64,000 nt of DNA from Candidatus Viridilinea mediisalina (GCF_002532535.1 NZ_NQWI01000008.1:28199-92198); one strand, 5' to 3'; positions 27,336-36,644 are shown, counted from the first letter of the stretch. Notes: generated by a model not told the origin, from the sequence alone. Made by a program: numbers and translations.

Positions 27336-27475
27336 GAACAGAGGAACAGGAGAACAGAGGAACGTTCTGTTCCTCTGTTCTTCTGTTCTTCTGCTCTTCT
27401 GTTCTTCTGTTCTTCTGTTCTTCTGCTCTTCTGTTCTTCTGTTCTTCTGCTCTTCTGCTCCTCTGTTCTTCCCTC
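27336..27475. repeat. TGTTCTTC satellite with inverted left arm
   Basis: Starts with GAACAGGAGAACAGAGGAAC, then turns at AACGTT into the complementary strand motif TTCCTCTGTTCTTCTG and continues as 8-bp units. It could form a long hairpin between the convergent TDT-like and GT2 genes. Confidence 0.8.
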
Positions 27476-27480
27476 CCCCT

Positions 27481-28485
27481 TCACCTCATCAACAGCGCCA
27501 AGCGACGCGCTGTGCGTAACGCAGCCCAAGGTGGCGGCGCAGGGGCGATCCAGCGGCGCAATTGATCTATGCTCGCCCGGCGGCTTGCTTGAATGTTGCG
27601 CCGCTGTGCATACAACGCTGGCAACTCGCGCAATGCCTCAAGCCGCCCTTGGGCCAGGGCTGGTTGGCCCCGCAGCAGCCCATAGGCGCCAGCCAGCAGG
27701 TCATAGGCCACGATCTGGGGGCAACATTCGGCCAAGATTGGCCCCGGCACACAGCGTACCAGCAGCCGAATGCGGTTGCGCGCCAACAGACGCTGTTTGA
27801 AAGGGCTGCCTTGGCCCGCAGAGGCCGAGTAGACATGGCGCACACGCGCTTGAGGTGCTAAGATGCAGTCCCAACCGCGTAGTCGCGCCCGCCAGGCCAG
27901 ATCGGCATCCTCTAAGTAGTTGAAGAATGCAACTGCAAAGTTGCCAATATCTGCGATCAGCTCGCGTCGTAACAAGGCCAAGCCTCCACTCGCACCAAAC
28001 ATGGGCGTTGGCACTGTGGGCAATGCACTCACAGGTGCCCCCAAGTAATGATCGGTTGCCACGCCATCACGCTGGAAGCGAATACCCGCCGTGGCCACGA
28101 TCTCAGGGTAGCGGCTGAAGGTCATCACCCCTGCCGCCATCCCCGCCGTAGGCGTAGCCTGCAAAGCCGCCCAAAGAGCCGCAACACAGTTCGATTCTGC
28201 AAGGGCATCATCGTTGATTAAGAGGAACAACTCGCCCCGTGCGGCGGCGATCCCAGCCGCCGTGCCACCCGCAAAGCCCATGTTCGTAGGCAAGGCCACC
28301 ACGCGCACCTCTGGCGCATAGTGCTGCGCCCAAGCCCCCGCGCCGTCCAACGAGGCATTATCCACCAGCACCACCTCATCCTGGGGCTCAAGCTGTGCCT
28401 GGAGCGCACGCAAGCATGCCGGTAGGTAGCGAAGACCACACCAGGTCGGGATAATCGCAGAAATGGGGGGGCGGGAAGGAGGCAT
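27481..28485 (-). CDS. GT2-family glycosyltransferase
   Basis: Cytoplasmic family-2 glycosyltransferase, 334 aa from the ATG at 28485, probably adding a sugar (rhamnose-like) to a glycan. The GT-A fold is evident: ISAIIPTWCGLRYLPACLRA, VVLVDNASLDGA, VRVVALPTNMGFAGG, the DxD-equivalent LLINDDALAES, and FFNYLEDADLAWRARLRGWD with the catalytic-base region. The open frame runs a further ~79 codons upstream through an AGAACAG satellite, giving Ser/Pro/Cys/Leu-repeat sequence that is not part of the fold. No Shine-Dalgarno is seen at 28485, so the start is by homology only. Confidence 0.88.
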   Translation of the reverse strand: MPPSRPPISAIIPTWCGLRYLPACLRALQAQLEPQDEVVLVDNASLDGAGAWAQHYAPEVRVVALPTNMGFAGGTAAGIAAARGELFLLINDDALAESNCVAALWAALQATPTAGMAAGVMTFSRYPEIVATAGIRFQRDGVATDHYLGAPVSALPTVPTPMFGASGGLALLRRELIADIGNFAVAFFNYLEDADLAWRARLRGWDCILAPQARVRHVYSASAGQGSPFKQRLLARNRIRLLVRCVPGPILAECCPQIVAYDLLAGAYGLLRGQPALAQGRLEALRELPALYAQRRNIQASRRASIDQLRRWIAPAPPPWAALRTARRLALLMR

Positions 28486-28496
28486 TGATGGGTTGC

Positions 28497-28704
28497 AGAG
28501 AACAGAGAACAGAGAACAGAGAACAGAGAACAGGCGAACAGGGGGACAGAGAACAGAGAACAGGGGAACAGGGGGACAGAGAACAGAGAACAGGGGGACA
28601 GAGAACAGAGAACAGGGGGACAGAGAACAGAGAACAGAGAACAGGGGAACAGGGGAACAGGGGAACAGGGGGACAGAGAACAGAGAACAGAGAACAGGGG
28701 AACA
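28497..28704. repeat. AGAACAG / GGGGAACA satellite
   Basis: ~25 short units (7-bp AGAACAG mixed with 8-bp GGGGAACA/GGGGGACA) directly upstream of the GT2 gene. First part of the 791-bp non-coding stretch 28486-29276. Confidence 0.9.
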
Positions 28705-28782
28705 GAAATGTATCCAACTCATTATAATCTAGGGAAGAGTAGAATACATAGGAACACAATACAAGTAAGGGAAGCAGAAATT

Positions 28783-28930
28783 TGTTAGCGCGAAAAAGTT
28801 CTGGGCTGCGATGTTGGCTCGGTGGTTGAGCCTGCGGAAACCAGCCTGTCGAAGCCAACGTCGCGGTGGCTTCGACAGGCTCAGCCAACGCGACGCCCCC
28901 CCACGAGCCCAAGGCTTTTTCGCGCTAACA
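28783..28930. mobile_element. 148-bp MITE-like element, TGTTAGCGCGAAAAAG ends (copy B)
   Basis: Identical terminal inverted repeats and length as the copy at 22246-22393, with GCCTGTCGAAGCC and CTTCGACAGGCTCAGCC inside. It is flanked by CAGAAATT on the left and CAGAAATTTT on the right, a possible short target-site duplication. Confidence 0.85.
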
Positions 28931-28950
28931 GAAATTTTTAAGTATCCGAG

Positions 28951-29250
28951 CAGCCGGTCATGCTGAATAGTCCATGGTGTTCGCGGGCATCGTAGTGCCG
29001 ACTTATGGTCTTCCAGAAATTAATCCGGTGTCGCGGCACGGGCTAGACCTGATAGATATGCCAGATCTGCGAGGTCTGGTTAGCGGATTATTTACTGGAA
29101 CACCATTAGTCGGCTGAGGTCTTTGCCAGCGATGGGAAGCCGACTAAAGTCGGCACTACCTACGGCATCTCAGGGCGGCAACGCAACGGGGCAATCAACA
29201 ACATCCGCTTCCCTAACGTCGGCACTACCTGCGGCGCAAACAGGAACGAT
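28951..29250. repeat. GCCGACTA/TAGTCGGC repeat block, inverse copy
   Basis: Diverged inverse copy of the block at 8896-9186: CCGGTCATGCTGAATAGTCC, GCCGACTTATGG, TTAGTCGGCTGAGGTCTTTG, CCAGCGATGGGAAGCCGACT and GGCACTACC are recognisable. A ~75-bp unrelated segment (29010-29100) interrupts it. It ends 27 bp before the OYE start. No gene seen. Confidence 0.75.
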
Positions 29251-29276
29251 AAGTCTGAACAGTTACCAATACAACT

Positions 29277-30188
29277 ATGGCCGATCTCTTTAGTTCACTG
29301 CAAATTGGCGGTCGCACGCTCCGCAACCGCATCGTGATGGCGCCGCTACCGAGTGGTACGGCAAACAACGATGGTTTTGTGGGCAATAGTGCGATTGACT
29401 ACTATGCCCGTCTCGCTCAGGGTGGCGTTGGGCTGATTCTGAGTGAGACGCTTTTGGTGCGGCCTCCTAACACACCACAGGCCCATTTTGGGCTCTACTC
29501 CGATCTCTTTGTGCCGCGCTTGCGCCAGTTGGTGACCCTCGTGCGCATTCAGGGTGCCCGCATCCTTTTGACGCTTGATGCACCTGTACCCGAGGCTACC
29601 ATTGCGACGGCGGCGCTCCAGCAGTTAGGCGAAGCCTTTATCTTAGCGATTGCACGCGCACAGCGTACCGGGGCTGATGGAGTGTTGCTTAGTGCCGCCG
29701 ATGGAGGGCTGCTCCACCAGTTGCTCTCGCCGCTCTACAATCAGCGCATTGACCACTATGGGACACCGTCGGGCCGTTCGCGCTTGATGCTGGAAATTGT
29801 CGAAGGATCGCGGGCTTGGATCGGCAAGCGCATCATTCTGGGGGTGCGCCTGCTGCCCGATGAGTTCACTCCTGGCGGCCTCAATGCCCAAGATGCGCGT
29901 ATGTTGGCGCGGCGTCTCAGTGCGGCTGGCATGCAACTGCTCGATCTGGCCGCACCCCCCGCGCAAGCCCACGTCGCCCGCTTCCCCGGCTGGGCTATTC
30001 CGTTGGCCCATACGATCCGCCGTGTCCTTGATGTGCCGGTGATTGGCTCCGGTGAACTTGATGATCCCCATTTGGCCGATAGCATCATCCGCGATGGCAT
30101 GGTGGATCTCGTTATGCTCGACGAGGCGCTCTACCACGATCCCGATTGGCCCCTGCGCGCCCAAAAGGTGCTGCTGGACGCAGAATGA
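29277..30188 (+). CDS. Old Yellow Enzyme-family FMN oxidoreductase
   Basis: 303-aa NADH:flavin oxidoreductase, shorter than the ~340-360 aa usual. TIM-barrel markers are in order: LRNRIVMAPLPSGTANNDGF, DYYARLAQGGVGLILSET, GADGVLLSAADGGLLHQLLS, YGTPSGRSRLMLEIV and VIGSGELDDPHLADSIIRDG. The usual H-x-x-H/N substrate motif (HGAHGYL) reads LSAADGGLL, so the substrate-binding residues are altered and the activity is uncertain. Its last 77 bp overlap the 3' end of the convergent transglutaminase gene. Confidence 0.87.
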   Translation: MADLFSSLQIGGRTLRNRIVMAPLPSGTANNDGFVGNSAIDYYARLAQGGVGLILSETLLVRPPNTPQAHFGLYSDLFVPRLRQLVTLVRIQGARILLTLDAPVPEATIATAALQQLGEAFILAIARAQRTGADGVLLSAADGGLLHQLLSPLYNQRIDHYGTPSGRSRLMLEIVEGSRAWIGKRIILGVRLLPDEFTPGGLNAQDARMLARRLSAAGMQLLDLAAPPAQAHVARFPGWAIPLAHTIRRVLDVPVIGSGELDDPHLADSIIRDGMVDLVMLDEALYHDPDWPLRAQKVLLDAE

Positions 30189-32502
30189 TCCGTCGTCCTA
30201 AGGCGAAATGCAAGGCCCGCTGCTCCTCTAGGCTCGGTAGCCCTGATGCCCCCCTCTGGGGCCCGCCATACTGCTCGCGTGCGTAGGCACCTACAATGCG
30301 CTCAATAGTGCGCCGCTGCTCAGGTAGTTCCGCAGCCAACGCCGCACCATATTCTAGCGGCGTAGATTGATCGGCCTGGCGCATACCTCCCCAACTGGCC
30401 AAGAGCGCCATGCCCGCGTAGGCCGCCCGTGTACGACTCAGCCCGCGTATCTCGTAGCGCCAACGGCCATACACCAGCACCCAGAGCAAGGCCAGCATGC
30501 CCACCATCCCCCCGATGATCGCCAAGGGCCGCCACAGCTCAAGCCCCGCAGCGGGCACAGGTGCTTCATGTGGTGTGACGACCACCGCAGGAGGCGCGGT
30601 ATGCGGCTCTAAGCCTTCGTCAAGCTCCTCAAAGTCGCGCGCTGGCTCCGGTGGCGACGGTGGGATACTCGGCTCACTGGGATCACTGCCGAAGGTCGCC
30701 GTCAATGGGCGCTGCGGCAGATTGGTGTAGCTCGCAGCCGTGGGCTCAAACCGCTCCCACCCAAAGCCAGGGAAGTAGACTTCGGGCCAACTGTGTGCGA
30801 CATTCTCGCGCACCATGTAGACCCCCCGCTCGGCATCGAATTCGCCCCCAGCATACCCTCGCACCCAGCGTGCCGGGACGCCCTGGGTGCGCAAGAGCAC
30901 CACCATCGCCGAAGCAAAGTAGTCGCAGTAGCCTTCGCGCTGCGTAAACAGGAACCAGTCCACATGATCCGCCCCCGCTGGTGGGGCAGGAATCTGCTCG
31001 TTATAGGTCAGGGTACGCAAGTAGCTTTGGTAGAGCAGCGCAATATCGTAGGGTGTCCGCACCCCCGCCTCGTCCACAAGGCGGTTGGCTAACTCGTAGG
31101 TACGCTCACTCACCGTGTCGGGCAGTTGCAGGTAACGCTCGCGCACCCAGGCTGGATAATCGCTACCAGCGGCCCGCAGACTGGCCACATCTGCACCCGA
31201 AACCAGCGCCGTAACCGTATAGCTCTGCCCGGCCCGCAAGCGCTCAGGACTCACCATCAGCGCCGTTTCGTCATAGTTCGCCACGAGCGTACCACCCTCG
31301 TTGAGGTAGTTATGCTCGATCTGGGTCACAATACTCACGCTACTGGCGCTACCACCGACCATAATCAGATCATCGAGCCGATCAGTTGCAAGCGTAATCT
31401 TCTGATCAACCTGACGACGTGCCAGCGTATCGCGTAGCGGAATGGGTTCATCAGCGGCTTTCAGGGTGCGCGCCTGCTCACGTGAGGCCGCCCCAAGAGC
31501 GGCCCGTGCCTGCTCACCCACCGTATTCTGCCAATCGCTGCCGGTATAGCGGTCGAAGGCCGTACCGCGCCAATATTCATACTCGGTCGAACGGACTTCC
31601 ATCACCAGATCAGTGGTCAACTGACGGGCCCCACCTAGCGGCGCCGAGCCGGTGGTGAACGCGCCGCTGCCCGCCCCCGGAGGCGCATGAATGGTACTAA
31701 AGAGATCCTCCCAACCCTCACGCGCCGTCCGAAACGGGCTACTCAGGGTATCCCATGTTTGCGTAGCCCGTTCCAGCGAAACCTCACCCGGCATCATGGC
31801 GGTCAAGACCAACAACAGGCCCACCATCACCGCCGCCGAGGTGAGAAAGCGCACCACCAGCAGGTCGGGATACTCAATCTTTGCGGCGTCCCAAAAAGCT
31901 TGGCGCTGCAGCACATGCTGATAGACGAGCAGCAGCAGCGCGGCACAGAGAAAAATGAAGAAAGCCAGTGTCGGTTTGGGCAGCACATAGGTATAATTGA
32001 TCAGCGCAACAAACCCATTTAAGAGGATCGGGCGCCAGGTCCAACCCTGGCGCAACACCATCCATGCGCTCCCATAGCTCAAGGCCCAAACCAATAGGCA
32101 GAGGACAAAGACAAAGAGTAAAATATCTTCACCGCGCCCGCCAGCATTGATCACACGGGCCCAAATGATGGTACGAATGAGCAACTCGGTCGCCTGATCA
32201 CGCCAAGTCGTCAGCCGATCATCCATGAGCGGGCTGATCAACTGGATGGCCCACGTTAAGGCGAGGGCAGCGCTAAACGTATGGGCGGCCCAGCCCGCCA
32301 ACTGCGGTAGGCGGGCAAAGAAGATGCCCACGAGCAGGCCCAGCAGCGCCATGGGCCGCAGCACCTCCAAGCCCGGTGCCCAATTGGAGATGGCCAGCGC
32401 CCACACAACCGGGCTCACCATCAACAGCAGCAACAATGCGCCTGGCAAGGTCACCGTAAGCTCACGGCTGAGGCGCTGCTGCGGGTAGGTTGTGGTTGTC
32501 AT
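30112..32502 (-). CDS. TgpA-like transglutaminase membrane protein
   Basis: 796-aa protein. About six N-terminal hydrophobic helices (residues 17-240) are followed by a DUF3488-type linker, and a transglutaminase-like core at ~470-640. The Cys-His-Asp triad region is visible in QREGYCDYFASAMVVLLRTQ (Cys), ENVAHSWPEVYFP (His) and the acid in GFGWERFEPTA. One C-terminal helix (LAIIGGMVGMLALLWVLVYG) precedes a DUF4129-like tail. Related TgpA proteins are membrane-linked proteases/transglutaminases of the cell envelope, essential in Pseudomonas. The gene's last 77 bp are shared, on the opposite strand, with the OYE gene. Confidence 0.9.
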   Translation of the reverse strand: MTTTTYPQQRLSRELTVTLPGALLLLLMVSPVVWALAISNWAPGLEVLRPMALLGLLVGIFFARLPQLAGWAAHTFSAALALTWAIQLISPLMDDRLTTWRDQATELLIRTIIWARVINAGGRGEDILLFVFVLCLLVWALSYGSAWMVLRQGWTWRPILLNGFVALINYTYVLPKPTLAFFIFLCAALLLLVYQHVLQRQAFWDAAKIEYPDLLVVRFLTSAAVMVGLLLVLTAMMPGEVSLERATQTWDTLSSPFRTAREGWEDLFSTIHAPPGAGSGAFTTGSAPLGGARQLTTDLVMEVRSTEYEYWRGTAFDRYTGSDWQNTVGEQARAALGAASREQARTLKAADEPIPLRDTLARRQVDQKITLATDRLDDLIMVGGSASSVSIVTQIEHNYLNEGGTLVANYDETALMVSPERLRAGQSYTVTALVSGADVASLRAAGSDYPAWVRERYLQLPDTVSERTYELANRLVDEAGVRTPYDIALLYQSYLRTLTYNEQIPAPPAGADHVDWFLFTQREGYCDYFASAMVVLLRTQGVPARWVRGYAGGEFDAERGVYMVRENVAHSWPEVYFPGFGWERFEPTAASYTNLPQRPLTATFGSDPSEPSIPPSPPEPARDFEELDEGLEPHTAPPAVVVTPHEAPVPAAGLELWRPLAIIGGMVGMLALLWVLVYGRWRYEIRGLSRTRAAYAGMALLASWGGMRQADQSTPLEYGAALAAELPEQRRTIERIVGAYAREQYGGPQRGASGLPSLEEQRALHFALGRRIILRPAAPFGRAGANRDRGRAPRRA

Positions 32503-32530
32503 ATCGGATTATACCATTTGTTATATACTG

Positions 32531-32622
32531 AAACCAAGTATTGTCGATTGTAGATTGTAGATTGTCGAACATGGCGTCCCAATGAGCTTGAGCGTTTTTG
32601 ATGCTGCAAAATCGTGGACGCT
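32531..32622. repeat. Diverged ATACCAAT-type element
   Basis: CGATTGTAGATTGTAGATTG heptamers, GAACATGGCGTCCCAATGAG and a TTTTTGATGCTGCAAAATC tail match the body of the copies at 36348 and 41407. The ends are eroded. Part of the 434-bp gap 32503-32936. Confidence 0.65.
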
Positions 32623-32659
32623 GTTCGTTTGGTTCGTACCTAATGTTATACTTGCCCTA

Positions 32660-32866
32660 GCGGTGGCTGAGCCTGTCGAAGCCAGCCTGTCGAAGCCAGC
32701 CTGTCGAAGCCAGCCTGTCGAAGCCAGCCTGTCGAAGCCAGCCTGTCGAAGCCAGCCTGTCGAAGCCAGCCTGTCGAAGCCAGCCTGTCGAAGCCAGCCT
32801 GTCGAAGCCAGCTTGTCGAAGCCACCACAACGCCGCCCGTGAACCCAAGGCTTTTTCGCACTAACA
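32660..32866. repeat. 14-bp tandem array inside a truncated 148-bp element
   Basis: About eleven copies of GCCTGTCGAAGCCA (32669-32823) lie between GCGGTGGCTGA and a right terminal repeat GGCTTTTTCGCACTAACA ending at 32866. The unit is the internal palindrome of the 22246/28783 elements, so it expanded inside one copy. The left terminal repeat is missing. Confidence 0.85.
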
Positions 32867-32936
32867 ACGAGTTTCTTGGAGGAAACACAGCCTCCCCCAA
32901 AGCCCACGGTTTCTAAGCATCAGAGAGCGAGCCCCT

Positions 32937-33803
32937 ATGAGTAACGACCAACCAACAGTCGAAAGCCTGCAACGAGAAATTGCCAACCTGAAGGCCCGCG
33001 TGGCTGAGCTTGAGCAGGGCGAGAGTGAGTCGCGCTTCTTTCGCAAGATTGCCGATTCGGCCCCCGATGGGATTACGCTCTCCAATCTTGAGGGCGTTAT
33101 CACCTATAGCAATGAGGCCTGGGCCACCATGACCGGGATCAGTGGTGGTGGCGTTGGACGCCATGTCAACACATTGGTTGCTGAAGATGAACGTCCCCGC
33201 TTGCCTGGAATCATTGAACAGGTCATGCGTGAGGGTACATGGCGTGGTGAGTGTAACCACCTGCACAACGATGGCTCTATTTTTCCCACCCAATTGACAA
33301 TCTTCCTGATTTATGATCGCGCCGGGCAACCCCAGGTGATGGCTGCGATTGTGCGCGATCTTAGTGAAACCCGCCGATCCGAAGAGGAACGCTTGACCCT
33401 GCAAGCCCAGGTGATCGATGCTCAACGCGAGGCGCTGCGCGAGGTCTCAACCCCACTCATTCCTCTCGCTGATGATGTCGTCGTCATGCCTCTCGTTGGT
33501 GCGATTGATAGCGCCCGCGCCCAACAGATCATGGAGGTGCTGCTTGAGGGCATTGCTGCCTACCAAGCCGATACGGTGCTGCTCGATATTAGTGGCGTGC
33601 GTGTCGTAGATACCCAGGTTGCCGATGCACTGCTGCGCTCTGCCCGTGCTGTGCAACTCCTTGGTGCCCAAATTGTCCTGACTGGCGTCAGTTCCGATGT
33701 GGCCCAAACCATTGTTCACCTTGGTGCCGATATGGGCCGCATCCTTACCCGTGCAAATCTGCAAGAGGGTCTGCGTTACGCCTTGGAAGAACGTGTGCGC
33801 TAG
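32937..33803 (+). CDS. PAS-STAS protein (RsbR-like)
   Basis: 288-aa cytoplasmic regulator of the stressosome/anti-sigma-antagonist type. Residues 5-28 are a coiled coil, residues ~32-150 a PAS domain (SAPDGITLSNLEGVITYSNE, then NHLHNDGSIFPTQLTIFL), then a short linker helix and a STAS domain at ~170-285. The STAS part includes MPLVGAIDSARAQQIMEVLL and TVLLDISGVRVVDTQVADAL, where Thr in DTQVAD corresponds to the usual phosphorylated Ser/Thr. No kinase partner (RsbT/RsbW) lies nearby. Confidence 0.9.
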   Translation: MSNDQPTVESLQREIANLKARVAELEQGESESRFFRKIADSAPDGITLSNLEGVITYSNEAWATMTGISGGGVGRHVNTLVAEDERPRLPGIIEQVMREGTWRGECNHLHNDGSIFPTQLTIFLIYDRAGQPQVMAAIVRDLSETRRSEEERLTLQAQVIDAQREALREVSTPLIPLADDVVVMPLVGAIDSARAQQIMEVLLEGIAAYQADTVLLDISGVRVVDTQVADALLRSARAVQLLGAQIVLTGVSSDVAQTIVHLGADMGRILTRANLQEGLRYALEERVR

Positions 33804-33849
33804 GGGGGAGCAGAAATGCACTTGTAGCTTTACAATCTTGCAAGAATGC

Positions 33850-33918
33850 CCGTCCTCGCGTCCTCGCGTCCTCGCGTCCTCGCGTCCTCGCAAACTGTAA
33901 AGCCTCCACGAACCATCC
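33850..33918. repeat. 8-bp satellite element, left end plus array
   Basis: Five GTCCTCGC octamers, then CAAACTGTAAAGCCTCCACG and AACCATCC, the inverse of the left end of the 21045/43797 elements. The opposite end is missing. It sits 25 bp before gatB. Confidence 0.8.
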
Positions 33919-33942
33919 CTAGATAGTAGGAACATCTAACCT

Positions 33943-35406
33943 ATGTCCGCTTACCTTGTGACCATTGGCCTAGAAATTCACGCCCACATTCTCACTGCAT
34001 CGAAGATGTTTGATGGCTGCCCGGCCAACTATGCCGGGGCTGAACCCAATACTTTTGTCTCTGTGGTAAGCCTGGGCCTGCCCGGAACCCTGCCGGTGGT
34101 CAATCAGGCCGCAGTTGAACGCGCCGCCCTCACCGGCCTTGCGCTCAATTGTCGCATCAACGAGCGCTCGGTCTTTAGTCGTAAATCCTACATCTACCCC
34201 GATCTAGTCAAAGGCTACCAAATCTCCCAGTATGACGAGCCGCTCTGCTCTGAGGGTTGGATCGAGATTCGTACTGCTGCCGGTGCAACCAAACGCATTG
34301 GCATCGAGCGCCTGCATATTGAGGAAGATACCGGACGCCTGAGCCACGCTGAGGCCGGTACGTCCCTAATTGATTACAACCGCGCTGGCATGCCGCTCAT
34401 GGAGATTGTCAGTTGCCCCGAGCTTGAAACGCCCGAAGAGGCGCGCCTCTATTTTGAAAAGATGCGCCAAATCCTGGTCTGGATCGGGGTCAATAGCGGC
34501 AATCTCGAAGAGGGTGCCCTGCGCTGTGATGCCAATGTGAGTGTCCGCCCTGTCGGTCAGCAACACTATGGCGCGAAGGTGGAGATTAAGAATATCAACT
34601 CCTACCGTTATGTTGAACGCGCCCTCGCCTTTGAGATCAAGCGCCAGATCGCGCTGCTCCAAGCTGGCGGTGTGGTACATCAAGAGACCCGTGGCTGGGA
34701 CGAGTTGCGCGGCGAGACGGTGGGCCAGCGCTCGAAGGAGTTTGCCCACGACTACCGCTATTTCCCTGAGCCCGATATTCCGCCCATTGTGCTCGATGCG
34801 ACATGGATGGCGGCCCGCCAAGCCGAGTTGCCCGAACTGCCCGATGCACGCCGTATGCGCTTCATGGAGGCGTATGGCCTCAATCTCCAGGATGCCGACC
34901 TGCTCACCCTTGAACGCAGTGTCGCCGACTACTACGAGGCGGGCGTTGCGGCAGCCCAAGCCATCGGAGCAAGCCCCAAAGAGGTCGCCAACTGGGTACT
35001 GAACGAGGGCTTCCGCCTGCTGAAAGATCGCGGCGAAGCCTATGAACAGCTCGCCACACGGGTACCCGTGGCCCACTTAGCCGAGATTATCAACCTCGTA
35101 GCCCAAGGCAGCGTCACGCGCAGCGTCGCCAAACAGGTCTTCGAGGAGAGCTTCGACAGTGGCCAAACGCCCGCAGCCATTGTCAAAGCCAAAGGGCTCA
35201 CCCAGATCAGCGATAGCGACGCAATGCGTAGCGTCGTACAGCACGTCCTTGCCGATCCCAAAGCGGCCAAAGCAATTGCCGAATACCGTGGCGGCAAAAC
35301 CAGCGCAGTGCAATTCTTAGTCGGCATGGTCATGAAAGCCACCAAGGGCCAAGCCAACCCACACATCACCCGCACACTCCTCGAAGAGGAATTGGCTGCA
35401 AGCTAG
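33943..35406 (+). CDS. gatB: Asp/Glu-tRNA amidotransferase subunit B
   Basis: 487-aa tRNA-binding subunit of the GatCAB complex, which converts Glu-tRNA(Gln) and Asp-tRNA(Asn) to the amidated forms. The GatB signatures are complete: VTIGLEIHAHILTASKMFDG, SLGLPGTLPVVN, FSRKSYIYPDLVKGYQISQY, RLHIEEDTGRLSH, SLIDYNRAGMPLMEIVSCPE and EGALRCDANVSVRP, with the C-terminal YqeY-like tail (AKAIAEYRGGKTSAVQFLVG). gatA and gatC are not in the window, a common scattered arrangement. A GGGAGGGC/GCCCTCCC hairpin follows the stop. Confidence 0.96.
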   Translation: MSAYLVTIGLEIHAHILTASKMFDGCPANYAGAEPNTFVSVVSLGLPGTLPVVNQAAVERAALTGLALNCRINERSVFSRKSYIYPDLVKGYQISQYDEPLCSEGWIEIRTAAGATKRIGIERLHIEEDTGRLSHAEAGTSLIDYNRAGMPLMEIVSCPELETPEEARLYFEKMRQILVWIGVNSGNLEEGALRCDANVSVRPVGQQHYGAKVEIKNINSYRYVERALAFEIKRQIALLQAGGVVHQETRGWDELRGETVGQRSKEFAHDYRYFPEPDIPPIVLDATWMAARQAELPELPDARRMRFMEAYGLNLQDADLLTLERSVADYYEAGVAAAQAIGASPKEVANWVLNEGFRLLKDRGEAYEQLATRVPVAHLAEIINLVAQGSVTRSVAKQVFEESFDSGQTPAAIVKAKGLTQISDSDAMRSVVQHVLADPKAAKAIAEYRGGKTSAVQFLVGMVMKATKGQANPHITRTLLEEELAAS

Positions 35407-35422
35407 GGGGCGCATCGTAAAA

Positions 35423-35441
35423 GGGAGGGCTTCGCCCTCCC
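35423..35441 (+). terminator. Hairpin after gatB
   Basis: GGGAGGGC-TTC-GCCCTCCC, 17 bp after the gatB stop, followed by CGAAAAACC. The following CCCTCCCACGATCCT...AAAGACTATAG segment (to ~35501) recurs at 62952-62990, so this is also a repeat. Confidence 0.5.
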
Positions 35442-35544
35442 CGAAAAACCCTCCCACGATCCTAGAGGTTCCAGAAACATTATCTGAAAGACTATAGGTT
35501 CCCTCGCAGCTTCCCACCCTCCAATCGCAACAACCATAAAGACC

Positions 35545-36318
35545 CTAATCGCCCGCTGTCGCAATCGGCTCCACAGGCCGATCACCCGCACCAGGGCTCA
35601 AGAAGGCAATCCGCCCGCCATAGGTAGCCCGCAGGTTGGCCTCAGTAAAGACCTGGGCCACCGGGCCAGCCGCGATGCGCCGCACATTGATCAGCCCAAC
35701 CCAATCGAAGTATTCGGTGACCGTCTGGAGATCGTGGTGGACAACCACCACCGTTTTACCGGCAGCCCGTAGGTCGCGCAGGATCGCAATAATCGCCCGC
35801 TCCGTCACCGCATCAACCCCTTGGAAGGGTTCGTCCATAATATAGACGCTGGCAGCTTGAACGAGGGCACGGGCAAGAAAGACGCGCTGCTGCTGCCCGC
35901 CAGAGAGCTGGCTGATCTGGCGTTGGGCAAAATCGGCCATCCGCACTTGATCAAGCGCCGCCATAGCCAAATCGCGCTCGCGCCGTCCGGGGCGGCGGAA
36001 CCAACCCAAGCTGGCGTAGCGGCCCATCATCACCACATCAAGCACACTCGTGGGAAAATCCCAATCCACACTGCCGCGCTGCGGCACATAGCCCACCAAC
36101 GAACGTTGATCCGCATAGGGCTGCCCATGGATCAAGGTCTGGCCACTGGCTGCCCGTACCAAACCCAAGGCCGCCTTGATCAGGGTGGTCTTGCCGGCAC
36201 CATTGGGGCCTACAATCGCCATCAGGGTTCCTTGGGGTACCGTGAGATCAACCTCCCAGAGGACGGGTTGATCATTGTAGGCAACAGTGAGATTAGTTAT
36301 GTCAATTGCAGGTGGCAT
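35545..36318 (-). CDS. Metal-type ABC transporter ATPase (orphan)
   Basis: 257-aa ATPase of the Mn/Zn/Fe chelate uptake (ZnuC/MntB-like) group. Walker [11 protein letters not shown]-loop [15 protein letters not shown], signature LSGGQQQR, Walker [13 protein letters not shown] and H-loop VVVVHHDLQ are all intact. The WDFP sequence after the Q-loop is typical of manganese/zinc transporters. An AGGAG Shine-Dalgarno precedes the ATG. No permease or metal-binding lipoprotein gene is adjacent: downstream is convergent gatB and upstream is repeat sequence. The remaining components must be elsewhere or were separated by rearrangement. Confidence 0.92.
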   Translation of the reverse strand: MPPAIDITNLTVAYNDQPVLWEVDLTVPQGTLMAIVGPNGAGKTTLIKAALGLVRAASGQTLIHGQPYADQRSLVGYVPQRGSVDWDFPTSVLDVVMMGRYASLGWFRRPGRRERDLAMAALDQVRMADFAQRQISQLSGGQQQRVFLARALVQAASVYIMDEPFQGVDAVTERAIIAILRDLRAAGKTVVVVHHDLQTVTEYFDWVGLINVRRIAAGPVAQVFTEANLRATYGGRIAFLSPGAGDRPVEPIATAGD

Positions 36319-36347
36319 GGTGCGACTCCTAGATATGGGATTGGAGA

Positions 36348-36470
36348 TTGCAGATTGTAGATTGTAGATTGTAGATTGCAGATTGCAGATTGCCGGAGAT
36401 GGCGTCCCAATGGGCTTTCGCGTTCTTGATGATGCGGCATATGCTTAAGGGTCATTTGGTGTTATATGTT
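36348..36470. repeat. GATTGTA heptamer array plus element body
   Basis: ~nine GATTGTA/GATTGCA heptamers followed by GATGGCGTCCCAATGGGC, TTTCGCGTTCTTGATGATGC and ATTTGGTGTTATA. This is a longer-array form of the ATACCAAT family in inverse orientation. It lies in the 326-bp gap 36319-36644. Confidence 0.8.
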
Positions 36471-36589
36471 TTTTACAACCCCAGAATTTTATTTTAGTCT
36501 ATCCTAAAATACCATTTTGGTAGCAATTTGTCAAGGGGGGCTACCGCCCCAACCAGGGCTACGCGGCGAAGCCGCCCCAACAACAACAA

Positions 36590-36616
36590 GAGCGCAGGGG
36601 GCAAGCCCCTGCGCTC
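36590..36616 (-). terminator. Probable terminator of the small ScdA_N-like gene
   Basis: Perfect 11-bp arms GAGCGCAGGGG / CCCCTGCGCTC with a GCAAG-type loop. On the minus strand it is followed by TTGTTGTTGTTGG, a T-rich run, 28 bp after the stop of the 36645-36896 gene. Confidence 0.65.
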
Positions 36617-36644
36617 ACTGAACCGCTAGGTTTCAGTAACGTCC

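Noticed and set aside
27481..28722. GT2 protein with a long Ser/Pro/Leu N-terminus
   Set aside because: The extension is satellite sequence; the fold starts at 28485.
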